Positions 63,317 to 64,000 of a stretch of DNA of 64,000 nt are shown here, one piece after another (the stretch's first letter is position 1; each line of letters starts with the position of its first letter). A program made the translations under genes and the position numbers. The notes under the pieces were generated by a model. It saw nothing but the letters and a program-made list of their open reading frames with translations, was not told the DNA's origin and ran no database searches. The DNA lies in contig NC_134830.1 of assembly GCF_004210375.1 (NCBI RefSeq), forward strand, positions 67,062,326 through 67,126,325, in the 5' to 3' direction. This DNA is from Tachypleus tridentatus. Its lineage: Eukaryota; Arthropoda; Merostomata; Xiphosura; Limulidae.

Positions 63317-63580
63317 AGTTGAAAATGCACCTTGAATCACATACATAGGTGCCATGGTTTACACCTGTAACAACACACCATATTAAAATATGAAGATTAT
63401 TCACATAAAGTTGAAAATGCATATATGTGGGTGTCATGGCTCACACCTAAAACAACATACAATGATATTATATACAAATAATTCTTATAAAGTTGAAAAT
63501 GCATCATGAATCACATGTATGTCCCATGGCTTACACATGCAACAACACACCATGTTATAATATGCAAATTATTCTTATAA
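63317..63580. repeat. Three-copy minisatellite, ~82-92 bp unit
   Basis: Units begin AGTTGAAAATGCA at 63,317, 63,409 and 63,491 (lengths 92, 82 and 90). Each contains CCATGG(T/C)TTACAC or TCATGGCTCACAC, ACAACA(C/T)AC and ends near ATTCTTATAA. The middle copy lacks the GAATCACA segment. A fourth, vaguer unit may precede 63,317. Confidence 0.85.
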
Positions 63581-64000
63581 AGTGTGATTAACCCTGCTTA
63601 TTTATAAACAGAATAAAACCACTTAATATATAATCCACTTTTTTACAACTTTTATTATCTCCTTTTGAAAGACCTTCACCTTAGAATCATAAAACTTGGG
63701 TCAACTGGATGCTCTGACACATCATACCAATGTTCCAAAATTCAGTAATAATTAGCCATTAACTAAATGGTCTAATTATAAGAAAAACATATATTTGCTT
63801 ACAAAAACTTTGCATGAGTGTACATTTTTTAAATTAAACTGTATGCTGTTCATCTGATTCTCAAATTTTTTTTGTCGATGCTTGGCGACATATATAAAAA
63901 TAAATTGAGTTGTTAGAATGCCATCATCATTTCTTTCACAGCTGATATAACTACAGCTTATTTTAAATTTAAATCATAAAACTAAAAAGTATTTATTATA
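63581..64000. other. Intergenic right edge, nothing recognised
   Basis: AT-rich sequence without open frames or repeats that I can identify. Confidence 0.5.

Noticed and set aside
63024-63437. A 137-codon minus-strand open frame
   Set aside because: It overlaps a minisatellite, has no recognisable motif and no splice context; composition alone allows it.
1-64000. CRISPR arrays, operons or prokaryotic regulatory sites
   Set aside because: Spliced genes, SINEs and LINEs show this is eukaryotic nuclear DNA; no regularly spaced repeats of CRISPR type are present.

Overview
The window is eukaryotic nuclear DNA: AT-rich, intron-rich and full of old transposons. Two animal genes face away from each other. 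On the minus strand the first four coding exons of a CYP20A1-type cytochrome P450 start at 11,379 and run off the left edge. On the plus strand a complete carbonyl reductase 1-like gene of eight coding exons (16,560 to 47,790) encodes 279 residues. Every junction in both genes has GT..AG ends and compatible phases. The tRNA-derived SINE families, Penelope-like elements and Tc1 elements, together with a CYP20A1 gene, suggest a marine chelicerate. The SINE sequences look like ones I associate with horseshoe crabs (Tachypleus/Limulus/Carcinoscorpius), but that rests on memory and is untested.

Layout. 1-11,379: CYP20A1 exons 4 to 1 in long introns. These introns hold a hammerhead-like repeat, a LINE 3' end, a CR1-type LINE ORF with a GDSL/SGNH esterase domain, a Penelope-like element split by a SINE, and a 1,039-bp foldback element. 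11.1-13.25 kb: a CpG-retaining stretch between the two genes, probably a shared promoter domain. 13.3-16.5 kb: remnants of a multicopy invertebrate gene and of a Ty3/gypsy pol region. 16.5-48.2 kb: the carbonyl reductase gene; its introns carry several SINEs, two IR/DR-type Tc1 elements, two LINE remnants, a second Penelope-like remnant, a 1.5-kb unclassified TIR element and two MITEs. 48.2-64 kb: no confident host gene; it holds a relic of a transposon-associated multicopy gene, a weak mariner-like relic, a third Tc1 element interrupted by a Tigger/pogo element that itself contains a SINE, and a three-copy minisatellite.

The two host genes encode a membrane-anchored P450 of the orphan CYP20 family and a cytosolic NADPH-dependent carbonyl reductase of the short-chain dehydrogenase superfamily. 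They are head to head, but nothing in the sequence proves a functional link. I found no sign of a new enzymatic or defence system. The observations most worth checking are the CpG-retaining divergent promoter, the 3'-tail similarity between SINEs and a local LINE, the hammerhead-like motifs, the composite SINE with one target-site duplication, the dated three-level nesting, and the large foldback element.
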